Shown: positions 27,550 through 37,240, numbered from the stretch's first letter. The stretch: DNA of 63,789 nucleotides from Pseudomonas gingeri (GCF_013385425.1 NZ_JACAQA010000032.1:1-63789), one strand, 5' to 3'. Made by a program: numbers and translations. The notes: a model not told the origin generated them from the letters alone.

Positions 27550-28896
27550 ATGGAGTCCGCCACGGAACATCAAGGCCGTATTCTGCTGGTGGATGACGAG
27601 TCCGCCATCCTTCGCACCTTTCGCTATTGCCTGGAAGACGAGGGCTACAGCGTCGCCACGGCGAACAGCGCGGCCCAGGCCGAGGCCTTGCTGCAGCGCC
27701 AGGTTTTCGACCTGTGCTTCCTCGACCTGCGCCTTGGCGAAGACAACGGCCTCGATGTCCTGGCCCAGATGCGCATCCAGGCGCCCTGGATGCGCGTGGT
27801 GATTGTCACCGCCCACTCTGCCGTGGACACCGCGGTCGACGCCATCCAGGCCGGTGCCGCCGATTACCTGGTCAAGCCGTGCAGCCCGGACCAACTGCGC
27901 CTAGCCACGGCCAAACAGCTGGAAGTGCGGCAACTGTCGGCGCGCCTCGAGGCCCTGGAAGGCGAAGTGCGCAAGCCCAAGGACGGCCTCGACTCCCACA
28001 GCCCATCGATGATGGCGGTGCTGGAAACCGCGCGGCAGGTGGCCGGCACCGACGCGAACATCCTGATCCTCGGCGAGTCCGGGACCGGCAAGGGCGAACT
28101 GGCCCGGGCCATCCATGGCTGGAGCAAACGCGCGAAGAAATCCTGCGTAACCATCAACTGCCCGTCGCTGACCGCCGAGCTGATGGAAAGCGAGCTGTTC
28201 GGCCACAGCCGCGGGGCCTTCACCGGCGCCAGCGAAAGCACCCTGGGCCGGGTCAACCAGGCCGACGGCGGGACGCTGTTTCTCGACGAGATCGGCGATT
28301 TCCCCCTGACCCTGCAGCCCAAGCTGCTGCGCTTTATCCAGGACAAGGAATACGAACGGGTCGGCGATCCGGTGACACGACGGGCCGATGTGCGGATTCT
28401 CGCCGCGACCAACCTCAACCTCGAAGACATGGTCCGCGACGGGCGTTTTCGCGAGGACCTGCTCTATCGCCTGAACGTCATCACCCTGCACCTGCCGCCC
28501 CTGCGCGAGCGCAGTGAAGATATCCTGATGCTCGCCGATCGTTTCCTCGCCCGCTTCGTCAAGGAATACGCGCGACCAGCCCGCGGCTTCGGCGATGAGG
28601 CCCGCGAAGCCCTGCTCAACTACCGCTGGCCGGGCAATATCCGTGAGCTGCGCAACGTGGTCGAACGCGCCAGCATCATCTGTCCCCAGGAGCGCGTGGA
28701 GATCAGCCACCTGGGCATGGCCGAGCAACCGGCCAACAGCGCACCGCGCATCGGCGCCGCGCTGAGCCTGGACGAACTGGAGAAAGCCCATATCGGCGCG
28801 GTACTGGCCAACAGCGATACCCTTGACCAGGCCGCCAAGACACTGGGCATCGACGCCTCGACGCTGTACCGCAAACGCAAACAGTACAACCTGTGA
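27550..28896 (+). CDS. algB: NtrC-family response regulator AlgB
   Basis: 448 residues. A receiver domain (residues 8-125) has the acidic pocket DDES and phospho-acceptor D59 (CFLDLRLGED). A sigma-54-type AAA+ domain (about 140-375) carries Walker A GESGTGKGE, the GAFTGAS sigma-54 loop and Walker B GGTLFLDEIGD. A Fis-type helix-turn-helix ends the protein (DQAAKTLGIDASTLYRKRK). In P. aeruginosa AlgB activates alginate genes and, with KinB, controls quorum-sensing and virulence genes. The kinB gene follows after ten bases. Confidence 0.96.
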   Translation: MESATEHQGRILLVDDESAILRTFRYCLEDEGYSVATANSAAQAEALLQRQVFDLCFLDLRLGEDNGLDVLAQMRIQAPWMRVVIVTAHSAVDTAVDAIQAGAADYLVKPCSPDQLRLATAKQLEVRQLSARLEALEGEVRKPKDGLDSHSPSMMAVLETARQVAGTDANILILGESGTGKGELARAIHGWSKRAKKSCVTINCPSLTAELMESELFGHSRGAFTGASESTLGRVNQADGGTLFLDEIGDFPLTLQPKLLRFIQDKEYERVGDPVTRRADVRILAATNLNLEDMVRDGRFREDLLYRLNVITLHLPPLRERSEDILMLADRFLARFVKEYARPARGFGDEAREALLNYRWPGNIRELRNVVERASIICPQERVEISHLGMAEQPANSAPRIGAALSLDELEKAHIGAVLANSDTLDQAAKTLGIDASTLYRKRKQYNL

Positions 28897-28906
28897 GTAG
28901 CCCACC

Positions 28907-30685
28907 ATGAAGCTCACGATGAAGCTGCGCACCCGGCTCTTCCTGAGTATTTCGGCACTGATCACCGTCGCCTTGCTGGGCCTGATGCTCGGCCTGGTCA
29001 GCGTGATGCAGATGGCCAAGACCCAGGAGTCGCTGGTCAGCGACAACTTCATCACCCTCGACCTGGGCCTCAAGCTGCGCCAGAGCCTGGGCGACCAGTT
29101 GCTTCTGATGCTCGGTGACAAGCCGGACCAGGCCGCGCTCGAGGCCTCGCGCGAACACTATCTGCAACTGCTCCACGAAGGCATCGAGCATGAGCAGAGC
29201 AACGACGTGCGCAGCGGCTTCGCCCAGGCCCGTATCGACTACGAACGGTTCTACCAGGCCTTCGCCCGTTCACGGGACGGCAGTGGCAGCATCGAGGAGC
29301 TCACCAACACTTTCAATATCCTGCGCAACGGCCTGATCGCCGAGCACAAGCAGGCGCTGGACAACATCAGCGCCACGGAAAACGATGCCCGCGAGCGGGC
29401 ACTGCTGGTGGCCGGGCTGCTGGGGTTTGTCGGCCTGGCGGTGCTGATCATCGGCTTCATCACCGCCCACGGCATCGCCCGCCGTTTCGGTGCACCGATC
29501 GAGGCCCTGGCCGAGGCGGCGGACCATATCGGCCAGGGCAACTTCGACGTCACCCTGCCGATTTCCCCCGCGGTCGAGATGAACCTGCTGACCCGACGTT
29601 TCGGCCTTATGGCCGAGGCCCTGCGCCAGCATCAGGCAACCAATATCGACGAATTGCTCGCCGGCCAGCAACGCTTGCAGGCCGTGCTCGACAGCATCGA
29701 CGACGGGCTGCTGATGATTGACCGTGAAGGCCGCCTGGAGCACCTCAACCCGGTGGCGCAGCGCCAGTTGGGCTGGGACGGCGATCGCCTCGGCCAAGGC
29801 CTTGGCGAGGCGCTGCAGCGGCCCGAACTGGACGAACAACTGCAATTGATCCTGCGCGGTGCCAGCCTGGAACGGGCACCGGAAGACCTCGAGGTCGAGG
29901 TCGAAGGGGAATCCCGCCTGCTGACCTACAGCCTGACCCCGGTCAGTCATACCCAAGGCCATATTCTCGGCGCGGTGATGGTGCTCCACGACGTCACCGA
30001 ACAGCGGGCCTTCGAGCGGGTGCGCAGCGAGTTCGTCCTGCGCGCCTCCCACGAACTGCGCACGCCGGTCACCGGCATGCACATGGCCTTCGGCCTGTTG
30101 CAGGAGCGCGTGCATTTCGACAGCGAATCGCGGGAAGCGGACCTGCTGAACACGGTCAACGAAGAAATGCAGCGGCTGATGCAATTGATCAACGACCTGC
30201 TGAATTTCTCCCGTTACCAGAACGGCCTGCAGAAACTGACCCTGCTGCCCTGCGATATCGAGACACTGCTCGAGGCCTGTCGCCTGCGCTTTGCCGAACA
30301 GGCCCTGAGCCAGGGCATCGACCTGCAGGTCGAGCTGCAGCCGCCCTTGCCGCGCCTGCCGGCCGATCAACCGCAACTGGAGCGCGTCCTCGACAACCTG
30401 CTGGACAACGCCCTGCGCCATACCGCCCGGGGCGGGCAGATTCGCTTGCAGGCCCGGCGCCATGGCGAGCGGGTCATCATCAGCGTCGAGGACAACGGCG
30501 AGGGTATTGCCTACGGGCAACAGGGACGCATCTTCGAACCTTTCGTCCAGGTCGGCCGCAAGAAAGGCGGCGCCGGCCTGGGCCTGGCCCTGTGCAAGGA
30601 GATCGTGCAACTGCACAGCGGGCGGATGGGCGTGTATTCACGGCCGGGGCAGGGCACGCAGTTCTATATGGCGCTGCCGCTCTAG
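28907..30685 (+). CDS. kinB: Sensor histidine kinase KinB
   Basis: 592 residues. Helix 1 (about 8-33) and helix 2 (about 165-188) frame a 130-residue helical periplasmic sensor; a HAMP linker (190-245), a PAS domain (about 255-365), HisKA with SHELRTPVTG (about 385) and HATPase with NLLDNALRHT, DNGEGI and GGAGLGLALCKE follow. It is the kinase/phosphatase partner of AlgB; the dephosphorylating role restrains alginate production in P. aeruginosa. It forms an operon with algB. Its stop overlaps the stop of the convergent EAL gene by four bases. Confidence 0.95.
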   Translation: MKLTMKLRTRLFLSISALITVALLGLMLGLVSVMQMAKTQESLVSDNFITLDLGLKLRQSLGDQLLLMLGDKPDQAALEASREHYLQLLHEGIEHEQSNDVRSGFAQARIDYERFYQAFARSRDGSGSIEELTNTFNILRNGLIAEHKQALDNISATENDARERALLVAGLLGFVGLAVLIIGFITAHGIARRFGAPIEALAEAADHIGQGNFDVTLPISPAVEMNLLTRRFGLMAEALRQHQATNIDELLAGQQRLQAVLDSIDDGLLMIDREGRLEHLNPVAQRQLGWDGDRLGQGLGEALQRPELDEQLQLILRGASLERAPEDLEVEVEGESRLLTYSLTPVSHTQGHILGAVMVLHDVTEQRAFERVRSEFVLRASHELRTPVTGMHMAFGLLQERVHFDSESREADLLNTVNEEMQRLMQLINDLLNFSRYQNGLQKLTLLPCDIETLLEACRLRFAEQALSQGIDLQVELQPPLPRLPADQPQLERVLDNLLDNALRHTARGGQIRLQARRHGERVIISVEDNGEGIAYGQQGRIFEPFVQVGRKKGGAGLGLALCKEIVQLHSGRMGVYSRPGQGTQFYMALPL

Positions 30686-32295
30686 GCCTCGTCGTCCAGG
30701 CGACGCGAAGCCAGGCGTCGGCCGCGAGTGATCAATTCGACGAACTGCACCGCCGTCAGCGCCTGGGCAAACAACCAACCCTGACCATAATTGACCCCTT
30801 CGCTGCTGAGCAGCAGGGCCTGGTGCTCATACTCGATGCCCTCGGCGATCACCCGCAAGTGCAGCGCATGGGCCATGCGAATGATATGCGGCGCCACGCC
30901 GCTGCTGGCGGCGTCATGGCCCAAGGCGTCGATAAAGGCCTTGTCGATCTTCAGGCAATCCACCGGCAGCGTTTGCAGATAGGCCAGGCTGCAATAGCCG
31001 GTGCCGAAGTCGTCGATCAACACCTGATGGCCGGCATCCCGCAGGGCCTGCAAATTGTCCCGTGCCACCACCACGTCGATCAGACCACGCTCGGTGACTT
31101 CGAAGGCAATCTGCCGGGCACTGACCCGATGCCTGCGCAACAGGTCGGCAATCACCTCGCCGATACGCGGCACCATCACATCGCAAGCCGCCAGGTTCAC
31201 CGAGATGTACAGCTGCGGATTGGCCCGCAGCAGGTGACCCAGCTGGTCCAGCAGCCGTTGCAGGACAAAATCGGTGATCTGGCGGATCTGCCCGGTATTT
31301 TCCGCCAGGGGAATGAACAGGTCGGGACTGGTCAGCGTGCCGTCCGGCCGGCGCCAGCGGATCAGGGCTTCGGCGCCCACGCACCGACGGCTGCCGAGGT
31401 CGAAGATCGGTTGATACAAGACCTGGAACTCGCCGCGCCGCAGCGCGCCTTGCAGTTCGCCGTTGAGCGATTGGCGCTGGCGGGCCAACTGCAAGGTCAG
31501 GCCGCCGATGCAGAAGGCAATCACCAGGCTCACCGAGAGCAGCCACCACCACAGCGGGTCGATGACCAGCGGCATGGCCGCGCGCGGCGCGACCATCACC
31601 AGTTGGTATTCCGGGGTACGGGTGGGCATGCGGTAGATCAATTCATCTGGCGTGATCAGCAACGGGTCCTGGCCCTTCGCCGGCCAGCCGGGGGGCGGCC
31701 AGTCCTGCTCCGGCCCGAGCACCGGAATCGCCCGCCGGCCACGGTCGACCACCACCAGCAGGCTGGCCCCCGGCGGCAGTTCCACCACATCGCTCAAATG
31801 GCCACGGGAAGTGGATACCCGGAAGTGACCGCGCCCCAACATCAGGGCGGCCAGGTTGTCATTGGGCTGGGCCGAGGTATTGAGCCAATAGCTGTAGGTC
31901 GGCCCGCGGATATCCGGCATCCCCAAGGTCACCTGGGCATCCTGGTTCGGCCAGTTGGAACAGGACCGGGTGGCGTCGACATAGAAGGCTTCGTAGATAA
32001 AGCGATAGTTGAAGCTCAGTTGCTGCAGGGTGCCGATCATGGCCGGGCTACAGTCCCGCAGGGGCTGGGCCTCCAATTGATCGAGCCCCTCGCGCAGTTG
32101 CCCGAAAAGCTGCTCCAGCCGCTCCAGGAAACGTTGCCCCTGGGCATTCATCTGTTCGCTTTCGTGCTGCCTGGCCTGGTGCATCACCACCCCCAGGCTG
32201 CCGGCCAATAACAGGGCGACACTGAACAGAGCCGCCAGCAATGCCAGCAACCAGGGACGATGGAACCAGGAGCGCAACGTCTGGCGAACCGGCAT
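30682..32295 (-). CDS. CSS-motif EAL cyclic-di-GMP phosphodiesterase
   Basis: 537 residues. An N-terminal helix (about 12-36), a periplasmic CSS-type domain with paired cysteines (LRDCSPAMIG and ATRSCSNW), and a second helix (about 240-262) precede an EAL domain (about 270-525). Catalytic positions are all intact: EALIRW, YISVNLAACD, FEVTERG, VLIDDFGTGY, LKIDKAFID, VIAEGIE and GQGWLFA. It should hydrolyse c-di-GMP, with activity tuned by the redox state of the periplasmic cysteines, as shown for CSS proteins in enterobacteria (PdeC group). It is convergent with kinB and monocistronic. Confidence 0.92.
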   Translation of the reverse strand: MPVRQTLRSWFHRPWLLALLAALFSVALLLAGSLGVVMHQARQHESEQMNAQGQRFLERLEQLFGQLREGLDQLEAQPLRDCSPAMIGTLQQLSFNYRFIYEAFYVDATRSCSNWPNQDAQVTLGMPDIRGPTYSYWLNTSAQPNDNLAALMLGRGHFRVSTSRGHLSDVVELPPGASLLVVVDRGRRAIPVLGPEQDWPPPGWPAKGQDPLLITPDELIYRMPTRTPEYQLVMVAPRAAMPLVIDPLWWWLLSVSLVIAFCIGGLTLQLARQRQSLNGELQGALRRGEFQVLYQPIFDLGSRRCVGAEALIRWRRPDGTLTSPDLFIPLAENTGQIRQITDFVLQRLLDQLGHLLRANPQLYISVNLAACDVMVPRIGEVIADLLRRHRVSARQIAFEVTERGLIDVVVARDNLQALRDAGHQVLIDDFGTGYCSLAYLQTLPVDCLKIDKAFIDALGHDAASSGVAPHIIRMAHALHLRVIAEGIEYEHQALLLSSEGVNYGQGWLFAQALTAVQFVELITRGRRLASRRLDDEA

Positions 32296-32371
32296 CAGCG
32301 AATATCCGAAGACTTACCAATGAGTTATAGCAACAGATTGGCGAATCGGCGCTGACCGTCCGGCGCTGACG

Positions 32372-33151
32372 TTATTTTGACTGGTTGAGCACCTGGAGGA
32401 TCGCCGCACTTTGCGCATCCGGCAGGCCGTCGAAACGAGCCGGGCGGAAGTGCATCTGGAACGCCGCCAGGACATGACGCGTGGCAACATCCAGCTCGCC
32501 GGTCTGCGGCGTGGCATAGCCCAGGCGCATGAGCTGCTGCTGGAACCAGGTGATGCTCGGCAGTTGCGCGGTGTAGACAGTCTGCTGCCGGGCGACCGCC
32601 TGCTCGTCAGGCCATACGCCGAGGCCTTCCGCGGCCAGGCGCTTCCAGGGCAGCAACGGGCCCGGGTCCTGTTTGCGCAGCGGCGCGATATCGCTATGGC
32701 CGATCACATTGCGTGGTTCGATGTGATTGCGTTTGACGATGTCCTTGAGCAGCACGATCAATGCCTGGATCTGCGCTTCGCTGTAGGGGTACCAGACGCG
32801 GCCGGTGGGTGTATCGCGGAAACCCGGATTGACGATTTCAATGCCAATGGAGCTGGAGTTCAGCCAGGTGCGTCCCAGCCACTCGCTTTCCCCGGCGTGC
32901 CAGGCACGCTGGCTCTCATCCACCAGCTTGAAGATCGTGGCGCGGGGGTCGTCGCCGATCAGGTAATGGCTGCTGACCTGGCCATGGGTCAGCAACCGCA
33001 GTGAGTTTTCCATGTTTGCCGAGGTGTAGTGCAGGATCACGAACTGCACGCGATTGTCGTAGTTGACCGAAGGGTGGCTGGTGTCCATTCGCGGAGCGCT
33101 GGCGCAGCCCGCCAGCAGCAGGATCGAAAGAAGGAGAGGGAACAGTTTCAT
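32372..33151 (-). CDS. N-acetylmuramoyl-L-alanine amidase, AmpDh2/AmiD-type lipoprotein
   Basis: 259 residues from the ATG at 33151. A longer in-frame extension upstream is not credible because it removes the lipoprotein signal MKLFPLLLSILLLAGCASAP (lipobox LAGC). The amidase_2 domain (about 30-180) has the zinc histidines in VQFVILHYTS and GHSDIAPLRKQDPGPLLPW. A C-terminal PG_binding_1 domain (about 190-255) has the WFQQQLMRLGYATPQTGELD pattern. It cleaves the lactyl-peptide bond of periplasmic 1,6-anhydro or intact muropeptides. The PAO1 position is that of ampDh2 (from memory). Confidence 0.92.
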   Translation of the reverse strand: MKLFPLLLSILLLAGCASAPRMDTSHPSVNYDNRVQFVILHYTSANMENSLRLLTHGQVSSHYLIGDDPRATIFKLVDESQRAWHAGESEWLGRTWLNSSSIGIEIVNPGFRDTPTGRVWYPYSEAQIQALIVLLKDIVKRNHIEPRNVIGHSDIAPLRKQDPGPLLPWKRLAAEGLGVWPDEQAVARQQTVYTAQLPSITWFQQQLMRLGYATPQTGELDVATRHVLAAFQMHFRPARFDGLPDAQSAAILQVLNQSK

Positions 33152-33289
33152 GGCAGCGGCAACAAATGAAGACAGTAATTTGGCAGCATAACGTACTGGC
33201 AGGCACAGCAGCGCCCAATACACTGTTACCTGATGCAACCTGGATCCCCCTCCTGACCCTGACCCCACAACTTCGGGCAATGCGGTCAC

Positions 33290-33376
33290 TTGTGGGAGCC
33301 GGCTTGCTGGCGATGAGGCCCGCAAGCCTTGTATTGGCCGTGCGGACGCCATCGCCAGCAAGCCGGCCCCTACAAC
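33290..33376. repeat. REP pair (BIME), GCCGGCTTGCTGGCGATG class
   Basis: GGGAGCCGGCTTGCTGGCGA at about 33294-33313 is mirrored at 33348-33371 by CGCCATCGCCAGCAAGCCGG with CCCC following. It differs in its core from the class at 18470 and 43711, which carries GAGCAAGCTTGCTC. It lies directly against the end of the GGDEF gene. Confidence 0.85.
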
Positions 33377-35575
33377 TCAGCCTTGTTCGATGCGGTTACG
33401 CCCGGCATTCTTGGCCCGGTAAAGCGCCTCATCGGCCCTTTTCAGCGCATGGTCGCTGCGCTCGCCGGTCTTGAACGCCGACAGCCCGACCGACACGGTG
33501 ATGGTCACGCGCTCGCCCTTGAAGTGGAACGGACAGGCCTCGATGGCCGCGCGCAGGCTCTCGGTCAATTTGAGCCCCGCGGTGACCGAGGTATCGGGCA
33601 CCAGCAGGACAAACTCCTCGCCGCCGAAACGGGCAATGAAGTCTCCGGCACGCAGGCGCTTGCGCAACTCGCCGGCAATGATCTTCAGCACCTTGTCACC
33701 GGCCAGGTGGCCGTAGTTGTCGTTGATCCGCTTGAAGTGATCGAGATCGAGCATGGCGATCAGCAGGGTGTTGCCGTGCTGCTGCCACTGCGCCATTTCC
33801 TGCTCCAGGCGCTCGCTCCAGGCCGCACGATTGGGCAGGCCGGTCAGCGGGTCGACCAGGGCTTTCTGGCGTTGCTCCTCAAGGTGGTCACGATAGCCCT
33901 GGGCCTCCTGCTCCATATGCGCCACGCGTTCGGCCAGGCTTTGCAGGCGCACGGCAACCTCCTGCTCGCGGATGGCCCGCTGTTGCTGGTGCTGGTCCAT
34001 GGTGCCCAACAAACCTTCGAGGCGATTTTCCAGGACATGCTTGAGGCTTTCCAGGTCCGCGGCATCCTGCACGCTGCTTTGCAGGCTATCGACATGCTCG
34101 CGCAACTGGCTGTGCAGCTCGTTCGCCGCCGTACGCCCTTCGGCATGCCCGGCACTGGCCGCCTGCAGGTTGCTCTGGAACGACTCCAGGCGTTCGTTGA
34201 GTTGCTTGAGGTAGATCTGGAAATCGTGTTGACCGCTGTCGTTGATCGCCAGCATCAACACCGCCAGATCATCGAGGATCGGCAGCAATTCGTACCAGTT
34301 CAACCCATGTTCGAGGCGGTGGCGCATGGCTTCGGCATGGGCCTGGTGACGTTCGGGCAGGGTCAGGTCATCGAGCAGGCCCAACAACGTCGACTCGATA
34401 TGTTCGGCCACCGAGCTGTAGGACGGTTCCGGGGATTCGGGCAAGGCGAACAGCACATCCGGCTCGGGGTACTCCGGGTCGACGGCCGCCAGCGCCTCAG
34501 CCATCACCGGGGGCAACGGCAGGCTGTCGATAAACACCGTAGGCGCGGGATGCGGCGCAGGGGCTGGCGCTTCAGCCGGGGCGGCCGCCTTGACGGCAGG
34601 CGTGGGCACCATGTTGGGCTCGACAGCCAGAATCGGCGGTTGCCCGGCCGAGCTCGCCATAGCCACGGATGGCACTTCGGGCACCGCCTCGGCGACAGCG
34701 GCAGACGGCTCCGGCTGCACCACCTGCGGCACATAGGCCACCGCATCGACGGGCTTGGCCGCGGGCACCAGCTCGGGCTCAGTAGCGGACGGCGATGCCG
34801 ACACCGGCACTTCGAGCTCGGCTGGCGCTGCGGCCTCAACTGGGGCAACAGGGGCGGGGGCGGGCGCCGCTGCCGGCTCGACGGCAGGGGCCGCTACGGG
34901 TACAGGTGGTGTGGGTGCGGGTGCATGAACAGCCTCCGGCACTTGAAGCTCGGGGTCACGCGCCACGGGTTCGACCGCGTGGCTCGGAACCTGTTCGGCC
35001 CCGGCGGGCTGGGCCGGCGACTGACCCGGGGTGGCTTCTGGCGGATTCTCCTTGCCACCGAACAACCGTTGCAACAGGCCGGGACGCCCTGGCTCGGCCG
35101 GCTGCTCAAGCTGCGTCAGTGCCTTGCCTTGCAAACCACTGAGCTCGCTGAGCAGCAACGGGATTTCCCGCGCCTGGCCGGCACGGCCCTCAAGCTGCTT
35201 GGCGAAGTTCTTCAGCGGCCGCCGGACTTCACGGGTCAGCGGCAAGGATTGCAGCTGGGTCACCAGCGAGGTCAACGCGGTGCTCACCTGTTCGGCGCGG
35301 GTCTCGCGACGCTGTTCGGAGTCGAGCACGGCTTTTTCCAAGCGAGGCAGCAGCGCCGCGAGGCCCGCGTCCATATCGTCACTGCGGATGATATCGCGCA
35401 TTTCCTTCATGCACTGGTCGACCGCGCGGTCGGTCCCTTCCGCCGCCAGGGTGCTGCGCACCAGCCCACGGCGAAGCAGGTCCAGACGGGCGTCCCAACG
35501 ACGCTCGAGCTTTTCCTGTTGTTCGATGCTTTTAAGGTATTTCTCTTTCCAGCGTTCGACTTCTTCGCTGCTCAT
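33377..35575 (-). CDS. GGDEF diguanylate cyclase (DgcH-like)
   Basis: 732 residues. Residues 1-170 are helical and charged, 160-390 are a low-complexity Pro/Ala/Val/Glu linker, 400-545 are a further helical domain, and a GGDEF domain covers about 560-730. The active loop is GGEEF (ARFGGEEFVLLVP), and an inhibitory I-site RAGD lies five residues upstream, so it should make c-di-GMP and be subject to product inhibition. No transmembrane helix is visible. The order ampDh2-(REP)-dgcH-EEP gene-dsbA matches PA5485-5489 as I recall it. Confidence 0.92.
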   Translation of the reverse strand: MSSEEVERWKEKYLKSIEQQEKLERRWDARLDLLRRGLVRSTLAAEGTDRAVDQCMKEMRDIIRSDDMDAGLAALLPRLEKAVLDSEQRRETRAEQVSTALTSLVTQLQSLPLTREVRRPLKNFAKQLEGRAGQAREIPLLLSELSGLQGKALTQLEQPAEPGRPGLLQRLFGGKENPPEATPGQSPAQPAGAEQVPSHAVEPVARDPELQVPEAVHAPAPTPPVPVAAPAVEPAAAPAPAPVAPVEAAAPAELEVPVSASPSATEPELVPAAKPVDAVAYVPQVVQPEPSAAVAEAVPEVPSVAMASSAGQPPILAVEPNMVPTPAVKAAAPAEAPAPAPHPAPTVFIDSLPLPPVMAEALAAVDPEYPEPDVLFALPESPEPSYSSVAEHIESTLLGLLDDLTLPERHQAHAEAMRHRLEHGLNWYELLPILDDLAVLMLAINDSGQHDFQIYLKQLNERLESFQSNLQAASAGHAEGRTAANELHSQLREHVDSLQSSVQDAADLESLKHVLENRLEGLLGTMDQHQQQRAIREQEVAVRLQSLAERVAHMEQEAQGYRDHLEEQRQKALVDPLTGLPNRAAWSERLEQEMAQWQQHGNTLLIAMLDLDHFKRINDNYGHLAGDKVLKIIAGELRKRLRAGDFIARFGGEEFVLLVPDTSVTAGLKLTESLRAAIEACPFHFKGERVTITVSVGLSAFKTGERSDHALKRADEALYRAKNAGRNRIEQG

Positions 35576-35592
35576 GCCGGCGTCCGCGAGAT

Positions 35593-36453
35593 TTAGCTAC
35601 TCAAGGCCGGCAACGTATCAGAACCGATGGAGCCTGGCAGGCGAATTTCGACGGCCACCGGCAAATGATCGGAAATAGGTTGGGCCAGCACCTCGACTCG
35701 CTCCAGCGTCAGGCTGGGGCTAAGCAGAATGTGGTCCAGGCAACGTTGTGGACGCCAGCTGGGAAACGTGGCTTCCACCTGCGGTGCGAGCAAACCGAGG
35801 TCGCGTAAAGGCGAGTGTAGCAGCAGGTCGCTGGCCTGGGTGTTCATGTCGCCCATGAGCACCAGATGCCGAAAACCGCCGATCAGCTCGCGGATATAGG
35901 CCAGTTGCCGGGTACGCGCCCGCGCCCCCAGGGCCAGGTGCATCATCACCACCACCAAGGCTTCCGAGCCCTCGCCAAAGCGCACGAGAATGGCTCCGCG
36001 CCCGGCCGGCCCCGGCAAGGGATGATCCTCGATCGCCGAGGGCCGCAAACGGCTCAGCACGCCATTGCTGTGCTGGCCCAGGCGCCCGAGGTTGCGATTG
36101 AGTTGCTGGTACCAGTAGGGAAAGGCCCCGAGCTGGGCCAGGTGCTCGACCTGATTGATATAGCCTGAACGCAGGCTGCCACCGTCGGCCTCCTGGAGGG
36201 CCACCAGGTCGAAATCGGCGAGCAGGCCGCCGATCTTCTGCAGGTTGTCCGCCCGCCCGGTATGGGGCAGCAGGTGTTGCCAACCACGGGTCAGGTAATG
36301 TCGATAACGCTGGGTGCTGATGCCCACCTGGATATTGAAACTGAGCAGGCGCAGGCGGTTGTCCGCCGGCAGGCCGGTGCTCTCCAGGTGACGCTCGTTG
36401 ACCTTGGGCTCATGCAGGCCAACGAGACGCTCCGTCCCCCAGCGCCCGATCAC
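35593..36453 (-). CDS. Endonuclease/exonuclease/phosphatase (EEP) family protein
   Basis: 286 residues. The EEP fold is marked by RLLSFNIQVGIS (metal asparagine), VALQEADGG (metal glutamate), LVLMGDMNTQASDLL (catalytic Asp/Asn) and ISDHLPVAVEIRL (catalytic Asp-His near the C-terminus). The start is a GTG at 36453, 11 bases after the dsbA stop, so it likely shares the dsbA transcript. Members cleave nucleic acids, phosphoinositides or sugar phosphates, so the substrate is unknown. It has no signal peptide. Confidence 0.85.
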   Translation of the reverse strand: MIGRWGTERLVGLHEPKVNERHLESTGLPADNRLRLLSFNIQVGISTQRYRHYLTRGWQHLLPHTGRADNLQKIGGLLADFDLVALQEADGGSLRSGYINQVEHLAQLGAFPYWYQQLNRNLGRLGQHSNGVLSRLRPSAIEDHPLPGPAGRGAILVRFGEGSEALVVVMMHLALGARARTRQLAYIRELIGGFRHLVLMGDMNTQASDLLLHSPLRDLGLLAPQVEATFPSWRPQRCLDHILLSPSLTLERVEVLAQPISDHLPVAVEIRLPGSIGSDTLPALSS

Positions 36454-36463
36454 GGCGGCGGCC

Positions 36464-37111
36464 TTACTTGGCCGCCGTCATGGCGGCCCGCTCCTTGGCG
36501 ATCAGCTGGTCGGCGACATTCAGTGCGGCTTCTGGACCACCAGCAGTGCCGAGGTCGAAGCGGTACTTGCCGTTGACGATCATGGTCGGTACGCCACTGA
36601 CTTCATACTTCTTGGCCAGATCACGATACTGGGCCATCTTGCCCTTCACGGCGAAAGAGTTGAAGGTTTCCAGGAACTTGGTCTTGTCTACGCCTTGGGT
36701 GGCGACAAAGTCAGCCATGTCGTCAGGCTTGACCAGCTGCTTGTGTTCCTTCTGGATGGCATTGAACACTGCGGCGTGGACCTTATGCTCGACACCCATG
36801 GTGTCCAGGGTCACGAAGAGCTGGCCGTGGGCATCCCAGGGGCCTCCGAACAACGCCGGAATACGCACGAAATTCACATCGCTGGGCAGCTTCTCGACCC
36901 AAGGGTTGATGGTCGGCTCAAAAGCGTAGCAATGCGGGCAGCCGTACCAGAACAACTCGACCACTTCGATTTTGCCCGGCTCGGCAACCGGTACAGGGTT
37001 GCTCAGTTCCACGTAGGTCTTGCCGGCCTCAAGTGGCACATCGGCGGCCTGGGCCGTCATGCCGAACAGGCTGGCGGTGACGAGTGCGGCGCTGAGAATC
37101 AGATTACGCAT
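36464..37111 (-). CDS. dsbA: Thiol:disulfide interchange protein DsbA
   Basis: 215 residues from the ATG at 37111 (MRNLILSAALVTASLFGMTA, signal ending TAQA-AD); an in-frame extension to 37234 is rejected because it lacks a signal. The thioredoxin fold carries the active site WYGCPHCYAFEP and the cis-proline loop VSGVPTMIVNGKYRF. It introduces disulfides into exported proteins in the periplasm. The GGAGCA before the start supports it. It is followed by the EEP gene. Confidence 0.96.
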   Translation of the reverse strand: MRNLILSAALVTASLFGMTAQAADVPLEAGKTYVELSNPVPVAEPGKIEVVELFWYGCPHCYAFEPTINPWVEKLPSDVNFVRIPALFGGPWDAHGQLFVTLDTMGVEHKVHAAVFNAIQKEHKQLVKPDDMADFVATQGVDKTKFLETFNSFAVKGKMAQYRDLAKKYEVSGVPTMIVNGKYRFDLGTAGGPEAALNVADQLIAKERAAMTAAK

Positions 37112-37212
37112 GCTTTGCTCCTGGACATGGAAAGTGGCCCCAGACGCGACCTGTAACTCAGACAGACCGGTGCGGGCTCTAGTTCGATAATTAGTGTAAC
37201 GGCAGCGGCCAC

Positions 37213-37240
37213 AAAAAAGGGCGGCCAAGGCCACCCTTTT
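37213..37240 (-). terminator. Terminator of the cytochrome operon
   Basis: On the minus strand GGGTGGCC and GGCCGCCC pair (one G.T) around TT and are followed by TTTTTTG. The opposite strand also has a TTTT tail, so it could be bidirectional. It lies about 80 bases downstream of the cytochrome c4 stop. Confidence 0.75.
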
